Source of the DNA: Mesorhizobium sp. NZP2298
Lineage (GTDB): Bacteria > Pseudomonadota > Alphaproteobacteria > Rhizobiales > Rhizobiaceae
Direction: 5' to 3'
Length of the DNA stretch: 64,000 bases
Assembly: GCF_013170825.1 (NCBI RefSeq)
Contig: NZ_CP033365.1
Location: 1,240,001-1,304,000, forward strand
The notes beneath the pieces were generated by a model. The model did no database searches. It saw nothing but the letters and a program-made list of their open reading frames with translations, and was not told where the DNA came from. Of this stretch, positions 17,836-26,864 are shown piece after piece (positions within the stretch are counted from its first letter, which is position 1; every line of letters begins with the position of its first letter). The translations under genes were made by a program, and so were the position numbers.

Positions 17836-18885
17836 TTATGCTTTGGGCACGAACGGCGCCGGGCGCCGGCCGGCGCCTTGCCGCTCCAGCATCCAGCCGG
17901 GATATTCGGACGGCAGCGCGCTGACTTCATCGAGCTTGGCGAGGTCGTCCGCGTCGAGTTTCACTTCAGCCGCGGCAAGGTTCTGTTCGAGCTGGTCCAT
18001 ACGGCTGGCGCCGATGATGACGCTCATCACGAAAGGCTTGGCCAGGACATAGCCGAGCGCCACCGTGGCAACGCTGACATCGTGTTTCTTGGCGATCTCG
18101 CGCATGACGCCGACGGCTGCCCAGGCACGATCCTCGTTGACCGGCGGGAAGTTGAAGGACGCACGGCGGCCCTCGCCATTGCCGGGCGCACCGGGGCCGT
18201 ATTTGCCCGACAGCAGGCCGCCGGCCATAGGCGACCACACCATCAAGCCGAGCTTCTCCTCATTGATGAGCGGCACGATCTCGCGCTCGAGGTCGCGACC
18301 GGCGATGGAATAATAGGACTGTATGGTTTCGAAACGAGCAAAACCCTTGCGGTCGGCGATGCCAAGCGCCTTGGCGATGCGCCAGGCCTGCCAGTTGGAA
18401 ACGCCGACATACCGGACCTTGCCGCTGGCAACGAGATCGTCGAGCGCCCGCAGCGTTTCGTCGATCGGCGTCACCGCGTCGGTACCGTGCAGCTGATAGA
18501 GATCGATATGGTCGAGCTGCAACCGTTCGAGGCTGGCATCGACCGAATCCATGATGTGACCCCGCGAGGAGCCGCGATCGTTCGGTCCGTTGCCCATGGT
18601 GCCATGGACCTTGGTGGCGATCACCACGCTCGACCGGGCAATGCCGAGGTCCCGCAGGGACTGGCCAAGCAGGCGCTCGGATTCACCGAAGGAATAGACG
18701 TCGGCCGTGTCGAAGAAGTTGACGCCGGCGGCGATCGAGCGGCCGACGATCTCGTTGACGCCCTTCTGGTCGAGGCTGGCGATCAGGCCCCATTGGGCAT
18801 TCTGGCCGGGGGCGCCGAAGGTCATGGTGCCGAGACAGAGTTCGGAGACGAACATCCCCGTATTCCCAAGCTGGTTGTAACGCAT
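17836..18885 (-). CDS. Aldo/keto reductase (second copy)
   Basis: A 349-residue (beta/alpha)8 reductase. Seen: FFDTADVYSFGESERLLG (catalytic Asp and Tyr), VIATKVHGTMGNGPNDRG (catalytic Lys), LYQLHGTDAVTP (catalytic His), and VMSVIIGASRMDQLEQNL (cofactor site). Same fold as the enzyme at 14468 but clearly diverged, so not a recent duplicate. ATG 18885 has TTTGGAG upstream; an in-frame start at 19011 is unsupported. Transcribed convergently with lysR; whether it belongs to that regulon is unknown. Confidence 0.91.
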   Translation of the reverse strand: MRYNQLGNTGMFVSELCLGTMTFGAPGQNAQWGLIASLDQKGVNEIVGRSIAAGVNFFDTADVYSFGESERLLGQSLRDLGIARSSVVIATKVHGTMGNGPNDRGSSRGHIMDSVDASLERLQLDHIDLYQLHGTDAVTPIDETLRALDDLVASGKVRYVGVSNWQAWRIAKALGIADRKGFARFETIQSYYSIAGRDLEREIVPLINEEKLGLMVWSPMAGGLLSGKYGPGAPGNGEGRRASFNFPPVNEDRAWAAVGVMREIAKKHDVSVATVALGYVLAKPFVMSVIIGASRMDQLEQNLAAAEVKLDADDLAKLDEVSALPSEYPGWMLERQGAGRRPAPFVPKA

Positions 18886-19027
18886 GGCGAAGGCTCCAAA
18901 AAATGTGATGACGAAAAACAAATAGGAACGGTACGTTTCGTTTCCAGTGTTGGCGTAATGATGGGGCAGGCGCTGGCTCAAACCGTCGTCGACCCAAGCG
19001 CGCGGGCTCACCGGCGTTGCGATCGGA

Positions 19028-19193
19028 TCAGGCTTCCCAGGGATTGAGCATTGTGACGCCGGTATCGTCGAGGTCGCCGACGTTGCGCGTCACAAGGATA
19101 GGATCGCGGAAGAGCGCCGTCGCGACTATAATCCATCCGCGTCACGACGAGCAGCAAGGAAATGCCATTGTTCGACCGGTAGATCGTCGGAGA
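19028..19193 (-). pseudogene. Decayed VapC/FitB-type PIN-domain toxin remnant
   Basis: Reading leftward, the last 35 or so codons give WIIVATALFRDPILVTRNV followed by GDLDDTGVTMLNPWEA and a stop at 19030-19028. This closely resembles the C-terminal PIN-domain end of VapC-like toxins (LVTRN, TG, LNPW). Immediately upstream the homology continues in another frame (LPVEQWHFLAARRDADG) and is closed by TAG, so there is a frameshift, and the N-terminal half with the first acidic residues is absent. No antitoxin gene is visible. It is a relic between yggS and the aldo/keto reductase gene. Confidence 0.65.
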
Positions 19194-19856
19194 CTACCGG
19201 CTGCCGAAGATCGCCGAACCGACGCGGACGCTGGTGGCGCCGAAGGCGATCGCCGTCTCATAATCGCCGGACATGCCCATCGACAGTTTGGCGACGCCGG
19301 CCTCACGTCCAAGCTTTTCCAGCAACGCAAAGTGGGGGCCTGGGTTCTCGTCGGCCGGCGGGATGCACATCAGGCCTTCGATGGCGAGGCCGTGGACATC
19401 GCGGCAGCGGGTTACGAAGGCCACGGTATCGCGCGGTTCGATGCCGGCCTTCTGCGGCTCGGAGCCGGTGTTGACCTGGACATAGAGTTTCGGCGCGCGG
19501 CCTTGCCGGGCCATCTCCTTGGCGAGTTCGGCGGCGATCTTCTCGCGGTCGACCGTTTCGATGACGTCGAACAGCGCCACCGCTTCTTTCGCCTTGTTCG
19601 ATTGCAGCGGACCGATCAGGTGCAGTTCGATGTCCGGGAATGCCAGCTTCAGATCCGGCCATTTGCCTTGCGCTTCCTGGACGCGATTCTCGCCGAAGAC
19701 GCGCTGGCCGGCCTCGATCACCGGCTGGATGTCGGCGGCGTCAAACGTCTTGGAAACCGCGACGAGCGTCACGGCACCGGCCTGGCGAGCGGCCTCCCGC
19801 TCGGCGGCGGCGATCTTCGCCTTGACCGCGAAAAACTGCTGAACGGTGTCACCCAT
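19194..19856 (-). CDS. YggS/PLPBP family pyridoxal-phosphate homeostasis protein
   Basis: A 220-residue single-domain PLP-binding protein with a fold like the N-terminal domain of alanine racemase. Seen: the PLP lysine in TLVAVSKTFDAADI, GENRVQEAQGKW, ELHLIGPLQSNK and the C-terminal phosphate-binding block LSMGMSGDYETAIAFGATSV. Family members buffer PLP and affect amino-acid metabolism; no catalytic activity is established. ATG 19856 is preferred to TTG 19862. Divergent from leuS with 156 bp between. Confidence 0.94.
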   Translation of the reverse strand: MGDTVQQFFAVKAKIAAAEREAARQAGAVTLVAVSKTFDAADIQPVIEAGQRVFGENRVQEAQGKWPDLKLAFPDIELHLIGPLQSNKAKEAVALFDVIETVDREKIAAELAKEMARQGRAPKLYVQVNTGSEPQKAGIEPRDTVAFVTRCRDVHGLAIEGLMCIPPADENPGPHFALLEKLGREAGVAKLSMGMSGDYETAIAFGATSVRVGSAIFGSR

Positions 19857-20012
19857 ATGCAAATCCCGCTGTTTTGACCCGCGTTTTTAGTCGCCGCGAT
19901 GCCCATATGGTTGACGGGTTTGCCAAACCATGGTGAACACCCGGACCACATTCCCTGAACCGCCGAGCCAGTGGCCCGCGGTTCGCGCCTGCTTTTAAGT
20001 GAAAAACGTCCC

Positions 20013-22637
20013 ATGGCAACCGAACGATACAATCCGCGCGCGTCAGAGCCCAAATGGCAGAAGGCCTGGGCCACCAAGAAGCTTTTCGAAGCGCATAATG
20101 ACGACCCGAAGCCCAAATACTACGTGCTGGAAATGTTCCCCTATCCGTCGGGGCGCATCCATATCGGCCACACCCGCAACTACACGATGGGTGACGTGGT
20201 GGCGCGCTACAAGCGGGCCAAGGGGTTCAACGTGCTGCATCCGATGGGCTGGGACGCCTTCGGCATGCCGGCCGAGAACGCGGCGATGCAGAACAAGGTC
20301 CATCCCAAGGAATGGACCTACCAGAACATCGCCACAATGCGCGAGCAGCTCAAGGTCATGGGCCTGTCGCTGGACTGGGCACGCGAATTCGCCACCTGCG
20401 ACGTCGACTACTATCACCGCCAGCAGATGCTGTTCCTGGATTTCGTCGAGAAAGGACTGGTGACGCGCAAATCCTCCAAGGTCAATTGGGACCCGGAGGA
20501 CATGACCGTGCTCGCCAACGAGCAGGTCATCGACGGACGCGGCTGGCGCTCCGGCGCGCTGGTCGAACAGCGCGAGCTGACGCAGTGGTTCTTCAAGATC
20601 ACCGATTTCGCGCAGGACCTGCTGGATTCGCTCGACGGGCTCGACGAATGGCCCGAAAAAGTGAAGCTGATGCAGCAGAACTGGATCGGTCGTTCGGAAG
20701 GCTTGCTGATCCGCTGGCCGCTCGCCTCGGACATCGCCGGCGAGCATGAGCTGGAAGTCTACACGACGCGGCCCGACACTATTTTCGGCGCCTCCTTCAT
20801 GGCCATCGCCGCCGATCACCCGCTGGCCAAGAAAGCCGCCGAGACCAATCCGGCACTGGCGAAGTTCATCGAGGAGGTCCGCCATATGGGCACTTCGGTG
20901 GCGGCGCTGGAGACGGCGGAGAAGAAGGGGTTCGACACCGGCATCCGCGTCGTCCATCCCTTCGACGACAGCTGGACACTGCCCGTCTACGTGGCCAATT
21001 TCGTTTTGATGGAATACGGCACCGGCGCCATCTTCGGCTGCCCGGCGCATGATCAGCGCGATCTCGATTTCGCCAACAAATACGGCCTGACGGTGGTGCC
21101 GGTAGTGATGCCGGAAGGCGAGAATCAGGCGACCTTCCAGATCATCGACGTGGCCTATGGCGATGACGGCGCGATGATCAATTCGCGCTTCCTCGACGGG
21201 ATGAAGCCGACCCAGGCTTTTGACGAAGTGGCCAAGCTCCTGGAACAGAAGACGATCGGCAACCGGCCGATGGCCGAGCGCAAGGTCAATTTCCGCCTGC
21301 GCGACTGGGGCATTTCGCGCCAGCGCTACTGGGGCTGCCCGATCCCGATGATCCATTGCGAGGATTGCGGCGTGGTGCAGGTTCCCAAGGCCGACCTGCC
21401 GGTCAAGCTGCCCGACGACGTCGATTTCGACCGGCCAGGCAATCCGCTCGACCGGCATCCGACCTGGCGGCACGTGAAGTGCCCGCAATGCGGCAAGGAC
21501 GCGCGGCGCGAGACCGACACGATGGATACGTTCGTCGATTCGTCCTGGTATTTCGCCCGGTTCACCGCGCCCTGGGCGCATGAGCCGACCGATCCCAAGG
21601 CGGCGAATGAATGGCTGCCGGTCGACCAGTATATTGGCGGCATCGAGCACGCGATCCTGCACCTGCTCTATTCGCGCTTCTTCACCCGCGCCATGCGCGA
21701 GACCGGCCATGTCGATCTGGCCGAGCCGTTCAAGGGCCTGTTCACGCAAGGCATGGTGGTGCACGAGACCTACCGAGTCGGTTCGGCATCGAATGGCCGC
21801 TGGCTGGCACCGACCGAGGTGCGGCTGGAGGAAGTCGACGGCAAGCGCCGCGCCATCGACATCGCCACCGGCGAGGCTGCCACCATTGGCCCGCTGGAGA
21901 AGATGTCGAAGTCGAAGAAGAACACGGTCAGCCCGGAAGACATCACTGACGGCTACGGCGCCGACACGGCGCGCTGGTTCATGCTGTCGGATTCCCCGCC
22001 CGAGCGCGACGTCGAATGGACCGACGATGGCGCCGCGGGCGCGCATCGCTTCATGCAGCGCATCTGGCGCCTGGTGTCGACAGCGGCCGAGACGCTGGCG
22101 GGCGTCAAGCCTGCCGCGGCTGGCGCCGGTGAGGCGGGAACGGTCTCTAAAGCCACGCACAAGATCCTCAAGGCAGTCGGCGAGGACATCGAGAAACTCG
22201 CCTTCAACCGCGCCATCGCCCGCATCTATGAACTGGCCAACGTGCTGACCACACCACTCAACGAGGTGGCCGAAGGCAAGGCCGATCCGGCGCTGCAAGG
22301 CGCCTGCCGCCAGGCCGTGGAGATCCTGGTGCATCTGATCGCGCCGGTGATGCCGCATCTGGCCGAAGAGTGCTGGGAGACGCTCGGCGGCACCGAATTG
22401 GTCGCCGAACGGCCGTGGCCGGTCTTCGATCCGGCGCTGGTCGTCGACAACGAAGTCACCTATCCGGTGCAGGTCAACGGCAAGAAGCGGGGGGATTTGA
22501 CAATTGCCCGCGACGCGGACCAAGGTGCGGTCGAAAAAGCGGTATTGGCTCTCGACTTCGTGCAGAAAGCACTTGAAGGTAAGGCTCCGCGCAAGGTGAT
22601 CATCGTGCCGCAGAGGATCGTCAATGTCGTTGCCTGA
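20013..22637 (+). CDS. leuS: Leucyl-tRNA synthetase
   Basis: Charges tRNA-Leu. 874 residues, normal for a bacterial LeuRS. Seen: HIGH motif as HIGH at residues 50-53, the CP1 editing domain (about 230-420) including the threonine-rich [13 protein letters not shown], a zinc-ribbon-like insertion with CEDCG and CPQCG, and the KMSKS motif at residues 630-634. ATG 20013 begins [10 protein letters not shown], the usual rhizobial N-terminus. Overlaps lptE by 14 bp, so the two are translationally linked. Confidence 0.98.
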   Translation: MATERYNPRASEPKWQKAWATKKLFEAHNDDPKPKYYVLEMFPYPSGRIHIGHTRNYTMGDVVARYKRAKGFNVLHPMGWDAFGMPAENAAMQNKVHPKEWTYQNIATMREQLKVMGLSLDWAREFATCDVDYYHRQQMLFLDFVEKGLVTRKSSKVNWDPEDMTVLANEQVIDGRGWRSGALVEQRELTQWFFKITDFAQDLLDSLDGLDEWPEKVKLMQQNWIGRSEGLLIRWPLASDIAGEHELEVYTTRPDTIFGASFMAIAADHPLAKKAAETNPALAKFIEEVRHMGTSVAALETAEKKGFDTGIRVVHPFDDSWTLPVYVANFVLMEYGTGAIFGCPAHDQRDLDFANKYGLTVVPVVMPEGENQATFQIIDVAYGDDGAMINSRFLDGMKPTQAFDEVAKLLEQKTIGNRPMAERKVNFRLRDWGISRQRYWGCPIPMIHCEDCGVVQVPKADLPVKLPDDVDFDRPGNPLDRHPTWRHVKCPQCGKDARRETDTMDTFVDSSWYFARFTAPWAHEPTDPKAANEWLPVDQYIGGIEHAILHLLYSRFFTRAMRETGHVDLAEPFKGLFTQGMVVHETYRVGSASNGRWLAPTEVRLEEVDGKRRAIDIATGEAATIGPLEKMSKSKKNTVSPEDITDGYGADTARWFMLSDSPPERDVEWTDDGAAGAHRFMQRIWRLVSTAAETLAGVKPAAAGAGEAGTVSKATHKILKAVGEDIEKLAFNRAIARIYELANVLTTPLNEVAEGKADPALQGACRQAVEILVHLIAPVMPHLAEECWETLGGTELVAERPWPVFDPALVVDNEVTYPVQVNGKKRGDLTIARDADQGAVEKAVLALDFVQKALEGKAPRKVIIVPQRIVNVVA

Positions 22638-23202
22638 TCGGGAAAAGACAGAGCTGAGTCGTTTGCTGCGCCGTGTGGCGTTTGCCGGCCTTGTCGGCTC
22701 GCTCGCGCTGGTTTCGGCTTGCACGGTGCGGCCGCTCTATTCCAGCGCGCCGTTGACCACCGGCTCGAGCGCCAATGCCGAACTGGCATCGATCGCCATC
22801 AAGCCGGTCAAGACGCGTTATGCCCAGCAGGTGCGCAACAATCTGATCTTCGGCTTTGGGCGCGGTGCCGGCGAACCGGCATCGCCGCTTTATTCGCTTG
22901 ATCTCAGCGTGACCGAAGCCGTTGAATCCTCCGCCCTCGTGCAGGTAGGAACCGATGAAGACGAGCCGACCGCCGGTTCGGTGACGCTTACCGCCAGCTA
23001 TACGCTGACCGATGCGAAAACCGGCGTCGTCATCACGGTCGGCAAGCGCGCGATCACCTCCTCCTTCGACAGGCCGCGTCAGGAATTCGCCTCGTATCGG
23101 GCGCAGATCGACGCCGAAAATCGCGCCGCGCGCGAACTGGCCGAGGCCCTGCAACTTTCCATCGTCCAGGATCTGGCCCGGCACGGCAAGGCGGCTAGCT
23201 GA
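22624..23202 (+). CDS. lptE: LptE, LPS-assembly lipoprotein
   Basis: Outer-membrane lipoprotein that plugs the LptD translocon for LPS export. 192 residues; a hydrophobic signal segment (about residues 17-32) ends in a lipobox-like LVSAC, followed by TVRPLYSS and the LptE core with [12 protein letters not shown] and [10 protein letters not shown]. It overlaps the 3' end of leuS, as is usual. In other Rhizobiales holA typically follows lptE; here a terminator and a translocase gene follow instead. Confidence 0.9.
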   Translation: MSLPDREKTELSRLLRRVAFAGLVGSLALVSACTVRPLYSSAPLTTGSSANAELASIAIKPVKTRYAQQVRNNLIFGFGRGAGEPASPLYSLDLSVTEAVESSALVQVGTDEDEPTAGSVTLTASYTLTDAKTGVVITVGKRAITSSFDRPRQEFASYRAQIDAENRAARELAEALQLSIVQDLARHGKAAS

Positions 23203-23255
23203 CGCTGTTCTTCGTTTTTACGAAGACGCCATCTCCATCCTTGTGTCGGGCCGCC

Positions 23256-23280
23256 GGGCAGCAGCCGGGTGCCCTTTTTT
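23256..23280 (+). terminator. Intrinsic terminator after leuS-lptE
   Basis: GGGCA-N9-TGCCC stem followed directly by six T residues (23275-23280). A second small hairpin, TCTTCGT/ACGAAGA, lies shortly after the lptE stop. Confidence 0.7.
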
Positions 23281-23312
23281 AGCAAGCTTTTCTAGCCCGA
23301 TGCAGGGATGAG

Positions 23313-23340
23313 CGGGTGATCGCCCAATGACGATCACCCG
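23313..23340. promoter_or_regulatory. Perfect 10-bp inverted repeat upstream of the FtsK-like gene
   Basis: CGGGTGATCG (23313-23322) and CGATCACCCG (23331-23340) with an 8-base loop, 129 bp before the FtsK-like start. There is no T-run. It could be an operator or part of the leader; no known box was recognised. Confidence 0.45.
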
Positions 23341-23468
23341 GTCGAATCCCGATCACTCCATATCGTCGCGAAAGATACGTTTCAGTTGCTTTAGCGGCGC
23401 TGACGGGAAGCAACTGTTAACCACTCGCTCCCTATTGCTCAGCAGACGTTTCAGAGTGAGTCTTGAGA

Positions 23469-26036
23469 ATGGAATCCAAGCGTTTTCCCCGGGTCAATTC
23501 ATTGAAGGCAACCTCGCCCGATGACCCCGGAGTAGAGCGTTTCAGCGGCAGGAGCGACAGGGCGGATAGCCAGCGGCCCGGCGCAGCCAAGGCCGGCAAT
23601 TCGCCGCCGACCGTTCATCTTGGTGGCAACGAAAGCCCCGCCTGGCAGGACTATTTCTTCCTGGCGCCCAATGTGCGGTTCACGCGCACGCCGGACTATG
23701 ACGGCAGCACAAACAATACGCGGCGCGAGCAGGTTGCTGTCGAGGAAAGTGAACCACTGACGCAGCCAACGCAGCAGGCAATCGCCCATCCGGCCGCGGC
23801 ACTCCAAGCCGGCTCGTCCTCGCCATCGCCACTGAGAAACCCCGCCCTGGAAGCCGCTCGGCCTCTTGCAGGCGACAGGGCGGTGACGCATGAAAGGCAG
23901 CCTGCTCCTGCCCCGGTATCCGCCCAGCCAAGGCATGCCGGCGACAAGGCGCGGACTGCGGCGGGCTCCAGGACGGCGGCAACGGCACGTGCATCCACGC
24001 CGGCAGCGTCTGCTGGCGAGGTTGCGTCACCGGTCAGAACACAAGGCCGCGGAAATGCACGCTGGCCCTATCTGTCGGATCACGTCTTCTTCGAGCTCAT
24101 GGCGCCCTACATGATCGAGAGCCCGTTGCCGGCGCCACGGGCGGTCTCGGCTCCGCGGCCGGCCGCGCCGGTCGTGCCACCACGGGTAGATATCCGTGCC
24201 ACGCCCACGGCCGACCCGACAGCGTTGTTTCGGGTCATCGAGTGCCTTCCAGGCCTGCAAGCCCCATCCGCCCTGCCGGATGTCCGTCCGGCCAACTCGA
24301 ACGAAGCCGCGAGCAACGCGCCGCAGGATGCCCGGACAGTGGTCGCGGTTCCCGTCGCCGCGACGAGCAACGCCGTTCAGGTCCAGGTCGCGCAAAGCGC
24401 GGATGAGACAGTGCAGGCTCCGGCCATGCGCGCATCCGCGCCGCTGCCCAGGGTCGGCAAGATCGTGCCGGCCACGACAGGCGAGGCATACGAACTTCCC
24501 TCCGAAGAGCTGCTGCAGCAGCCGCCGGAAGGGCAGGGCTTCTACATGTCGCAGGAGCGGCTCGAGCAGAATGCCGATCTCCTGGAAAGCGTGCTCGAGG
24601 ATTTCGGGGTCAAGGGCGAGATCATCCACGTTCGCCCGGGTCCGGTCGTGACGCTCTATGAGTTCGAGCCGGCGCCGGGCGTCAAATCGTCCCGCGTCAT
24701 CGGTCTTGCCGACGACATTGCCCGCTCCATGTCGGCGATTTCGGCGCGCGTCGCCGTCGTGCCCGGCCGCAACGTCATCGGCATCGAGTTGCCGAACGAG
24801 ACGCGCGAGACGGTCTATTTCCGCGAGCTGATCGAATCGCAGGGTTTCCGCAAGACCAGCTGCAAGCTGGCGCTTTGCCTCGGCAAGACAATCGGCGGCG
24901 AGCCCGTCATCGCCGAATTGGCGAAGATGCCGCATCTGCTCGTTGCCGGCACCACCGGCTCGGGCAAGTCGGTCGCCATCAACACCATGATCCTGTCGCT
25001 GCTCTACCGGCTGAAGCCGGAAGAATGCAGGCTGATCATGGTCGATCCCAAGATGCTCGAACTTTCCGTCTATGACGGCATCCCGCATCTGCTGACGCCC
25101 GTCGTCACCGATCCCAAGAAGGCGGTCACCGCGCTCAAATGGGCGGTGCGCGAGATGGAGGACCGCTATCGCAAGATGGCGCGGCTCGGCGTGCGCAACA
25201 TCGACGGCTACAATGAGCGCGCCGCCCAGGCCCGCGACAAGGGCGAGGCGGTCGTCATGACGGTGCAGGCCGGCTTCGAAAAGGGCACCGGCGCGCCGCT
25301 CTTCGAGCAGCAGGAAATCGACCTTGCGCCGATGCCCTACATCGTCGTCATCGTCGACGAGATGGCCGACCTGATGATGGTCGCCGGCAAGGAGATCGAA
25401 GGCGCCATCCAGCGCCTGGCGCAGATGGCGCGCGCGGCCGGCATCCACCTGATCATGGCGACGCAACGCCCGTCTGTCGATGTCATCACCGGCACGATCA
25501 AGGCCAATTTCCCGACCCGCATCTCCTTCCAGGTCACGTCAAAGATCGACAGCCGCACCATCCTGGGCGAGCAGGGCGCCGAACAGCTGCTTGGCCAGGG
25601 CGACATGCTGCACATGATGGGTGGCGGACGCATCGCCCGTGTGCACGGTCCCTTTGTGTCCGACGCGGAGGTGGAGCATGTCGTGGCGCACCTGAAGGCC
25701 CAGGGCCGCCCGGAATATCTGGAAACCGTGACCGCCGACGAGGACGAGGAAGAGGTCGAAGACGACCAGGGCGCGGTCTTCGACAAGGGATCGGTCGCCG
25801 CCGAGGACGGCGATTCCAGCTATGACGAAGCGGTCAAGGTGGTGTTGCGCGACAAGAAGTGTTCGACGTCCTACATCCAGCGCCGGCTCGGCATCGGTTA
25901 CAACCGCGCCGCTTCCCTGGTCGAACGCATGGAGAAAGAAGGATTGGTCGGCGCGCCGAACCACGTCGGCAAGCGCGAGATCACCATGGGGCGGCGGCCG
26001 CCGGTGACCGCGCCTGACGACGACGGCACGGACTGA
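23469..26036 (+). CDS. FtsK/SpoIIIE-type DNA translocase lacking the membrane domain
   Basis: An 855-residue protein. Residues 1 to about 340 are Pro/Ala-rich, probably disordered, with no transmembrane helices. From about 345 it has the FtsK alpha domain, then the RecA-like beta motor with Walker A GTTGSGKS (494-501) and Walker [11 protein letters not shown], and a C-terminal gamma winged helix ([21 protein letters not shown]) that in the family reads KOPS DNA sequences. Canonical FtsK carries four N-terminal membrane helices for septal anchoring; these are absent, so this is probably a soluble paralogue with another membrane-anchored FtsK elsewhere. ATG 23469 is preferred to TTG 23463. Confidence 0.9.
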   Translation: MESKRFPRVNSLKATSPDDPGVERFSGRSDRADSQRPGAAKAGNSPPTVHLGGNESPAWQDYFFLAPNVRFTRTPDYDGSTNNTRREQVAVEESEPLTQPTQQAIAHPAAALQAGSSSPSPLRNPALEAARPLAGDRAVTHERQPAPAPVSAQPRHAGDKARTAAGSRTAATARASTPAASAGEVASPVRTQGRGNARWPYLSDHVFFELMAPYMIESPLPAPRAVSAPRPAAPVVPPRVDIRATPTADPTALFRVIECLPGLQAPSALPDVRPANSNEAASNAPQDARTVVAVPVAATSNAVQVQVAQSADETVQAPAMRASAPLPRVGKIVPATTGEAYELPSEELLQQPPEGQGFYMSQERLEQNADLLESVLEDFGVKGEIIHVRPGPVVTLYEFEPAPGVKSSRVIGLADDIARSMSAISARVAVVPGRNVIGIELPNETRETVYFRELIESQGFRKTSCKLALCLGKTIGGEPVIAELAKMPHLLVAGTTGSGKSVAINTMILSLLYRLKPEECRLIMVDPKMLELSVYDGIPHLLTPVVTDPKKAVTALKWAVREMEDRYRKMARLGVRNIDGYNERAAQARDKGEAVVMTVQAGFEKGTGAPLFEQQEIDLAPMPYIVVIVDEMADLMMVAGKEIEGAIQRLAQMARAAGIHLIMATQRPSVDVITGTIKANFPTRISFQVTSKIDSRTILGEQGAEQLLGQGDMLHMMGGGRIARVHGPFVSDAEVEHVVAHLKAQGRPEYLETVTADEDEEEVEDDQGAVFDKGSVAAEDGDSSYDEAVKVVLRDKKCSTSYIQRRLGIGYNRAASLVERMEKEGLVGAPNHVGKREITMGRRPPVTAPDDDGTD

Positions 26037-26073
26037 TCGGCAGCCTTCGGCGATGCTCTTCTCCCGAAAATAA

Positions 26074-26097
26074 AAAAGGCCGGTTGCCCGGCCTTTT
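26074..26097. terminator. Bidirectional terminator between the FtsK-like gene and fsa
   Basis: Perfect 10-bp stem AAAAGGCCGG/CCGGCCTTTT with a TTGC loop, between convergent genes; A-tract on one side and T-tract on the other. Confidence 0.88.
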
Positions 26098-26117
26098 CTC
26101 ATGGAAGCTGTGCGATC

Positions 26118-26774
26118 TCAGCCGATCTTCTGGCCGGTCTTGGCCCAGTCGGCGAGGAAGGTGGCGAGGCCCTTGTCGGTCAGCGGATGGTTGACCAGCG
26201 CCTTCAGCGTCGCCGGCGGCGCGGTGACAACGTCTGCGCCGATCAGGGCCGCCTGCTTGACGTGGTTCACCGTGCGAACCGATGCGGTCAGGATCTCGGT
26301 CTGGAAATCGTAATTGTCATAGATCTGCCGGATCTCCTGGATCAGCTCCATGCCGTCCGAGCCGGTGTCGTCGATGCGGCCGACGAAGGGCGAGATGAAC
26401 GAGGCGCCGGCCTTGGCGGCGAGCAGCGCCTGGTTGGCCGAGAAGCACAGCGTGACGTTGACCATGCGGTTCATCTGGGTGCGGATCGTCTTGCAGGCCT
26501 TCAGGCCGTCCAGCGTCAGCGGCACCTTGATGCAGACATTGGGCGCGATCTTGGCCAGGACCTCGGCCTCCGCCATCATGTCCTTGTATTCGGTCGCCAC
26601 CACTTCGGCAGAAACCGGGCCCTCGACGATATCGCAGATCTGCTTGGTGACGTCGGCGATCTTGCCGCCGGATTTGAGGATGAGCGACGGGTTGGTGGTG
26701 ACGCCGTCGAGCAGCCCCAGATCGTTCAGCTCACGGATATCCTTGATGTCGGCGGTGTCGACGAAAAATTTCAT
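26118..26774 (-). CDS. fsa: Fructose-6-phosphate aldolase / type 3B transaldolase
   Basis: A 218-residue (beta/alpha)8 class I aldolase of the small transaldolase family. Seen: [23 protein letters not shown], the Schiff-base lysine in [33 protein letters not shown], and [10 protein letters not shown]. Members either split fructose 6-phosphate or act as transaldolase in the pentose phosphate pathway; annotation as tal is equally defensible. ATG 26774 follows CAGGAG. Divergent from priA. Confidence 0.9.
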   Translation of the reverse strand: MKFFVDTADIKDIRELNDLGLLDGVTTNPSLILKSGGKIADVTKQICDIVEGPVSAEVVATEYKDMMAEAEVLAKIAPNVCIKVPLTLDGLKACKTIRTQMNRMVNVTLCFSANQALLAAKAGASFISPFVGRIDDTGSDGMELIQEIRQIYDNYDFQTEILTASVRTVNHVKQAALIGADVVTAPPATLKALVNHPLTDKGLATFLADWAKTGQKIG

Positions 26775-26864
26775 GGCGGTCTCCTGACGATTTCGTCGTG
26801 CATGGGAAGGCACGTTCAGCGTTGCTCTTTGATCTAGACCAAAGTCGGGGCAAGGTCACGCCTC

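Noticed and set aside
14468..18885. The two aldo/keto reductase genes as a recent duplication
   Set aside because: They share fold and motifs but differ strongly in sequence and length around each motif.
20043..22724. Very long open frame antisense to leuS
   Set aside because: Composition is that of a complement frame of a high-GC gene (His/Asp/Arg/Gly-rich), no start signal or domain; leuS on the other strand is certain.
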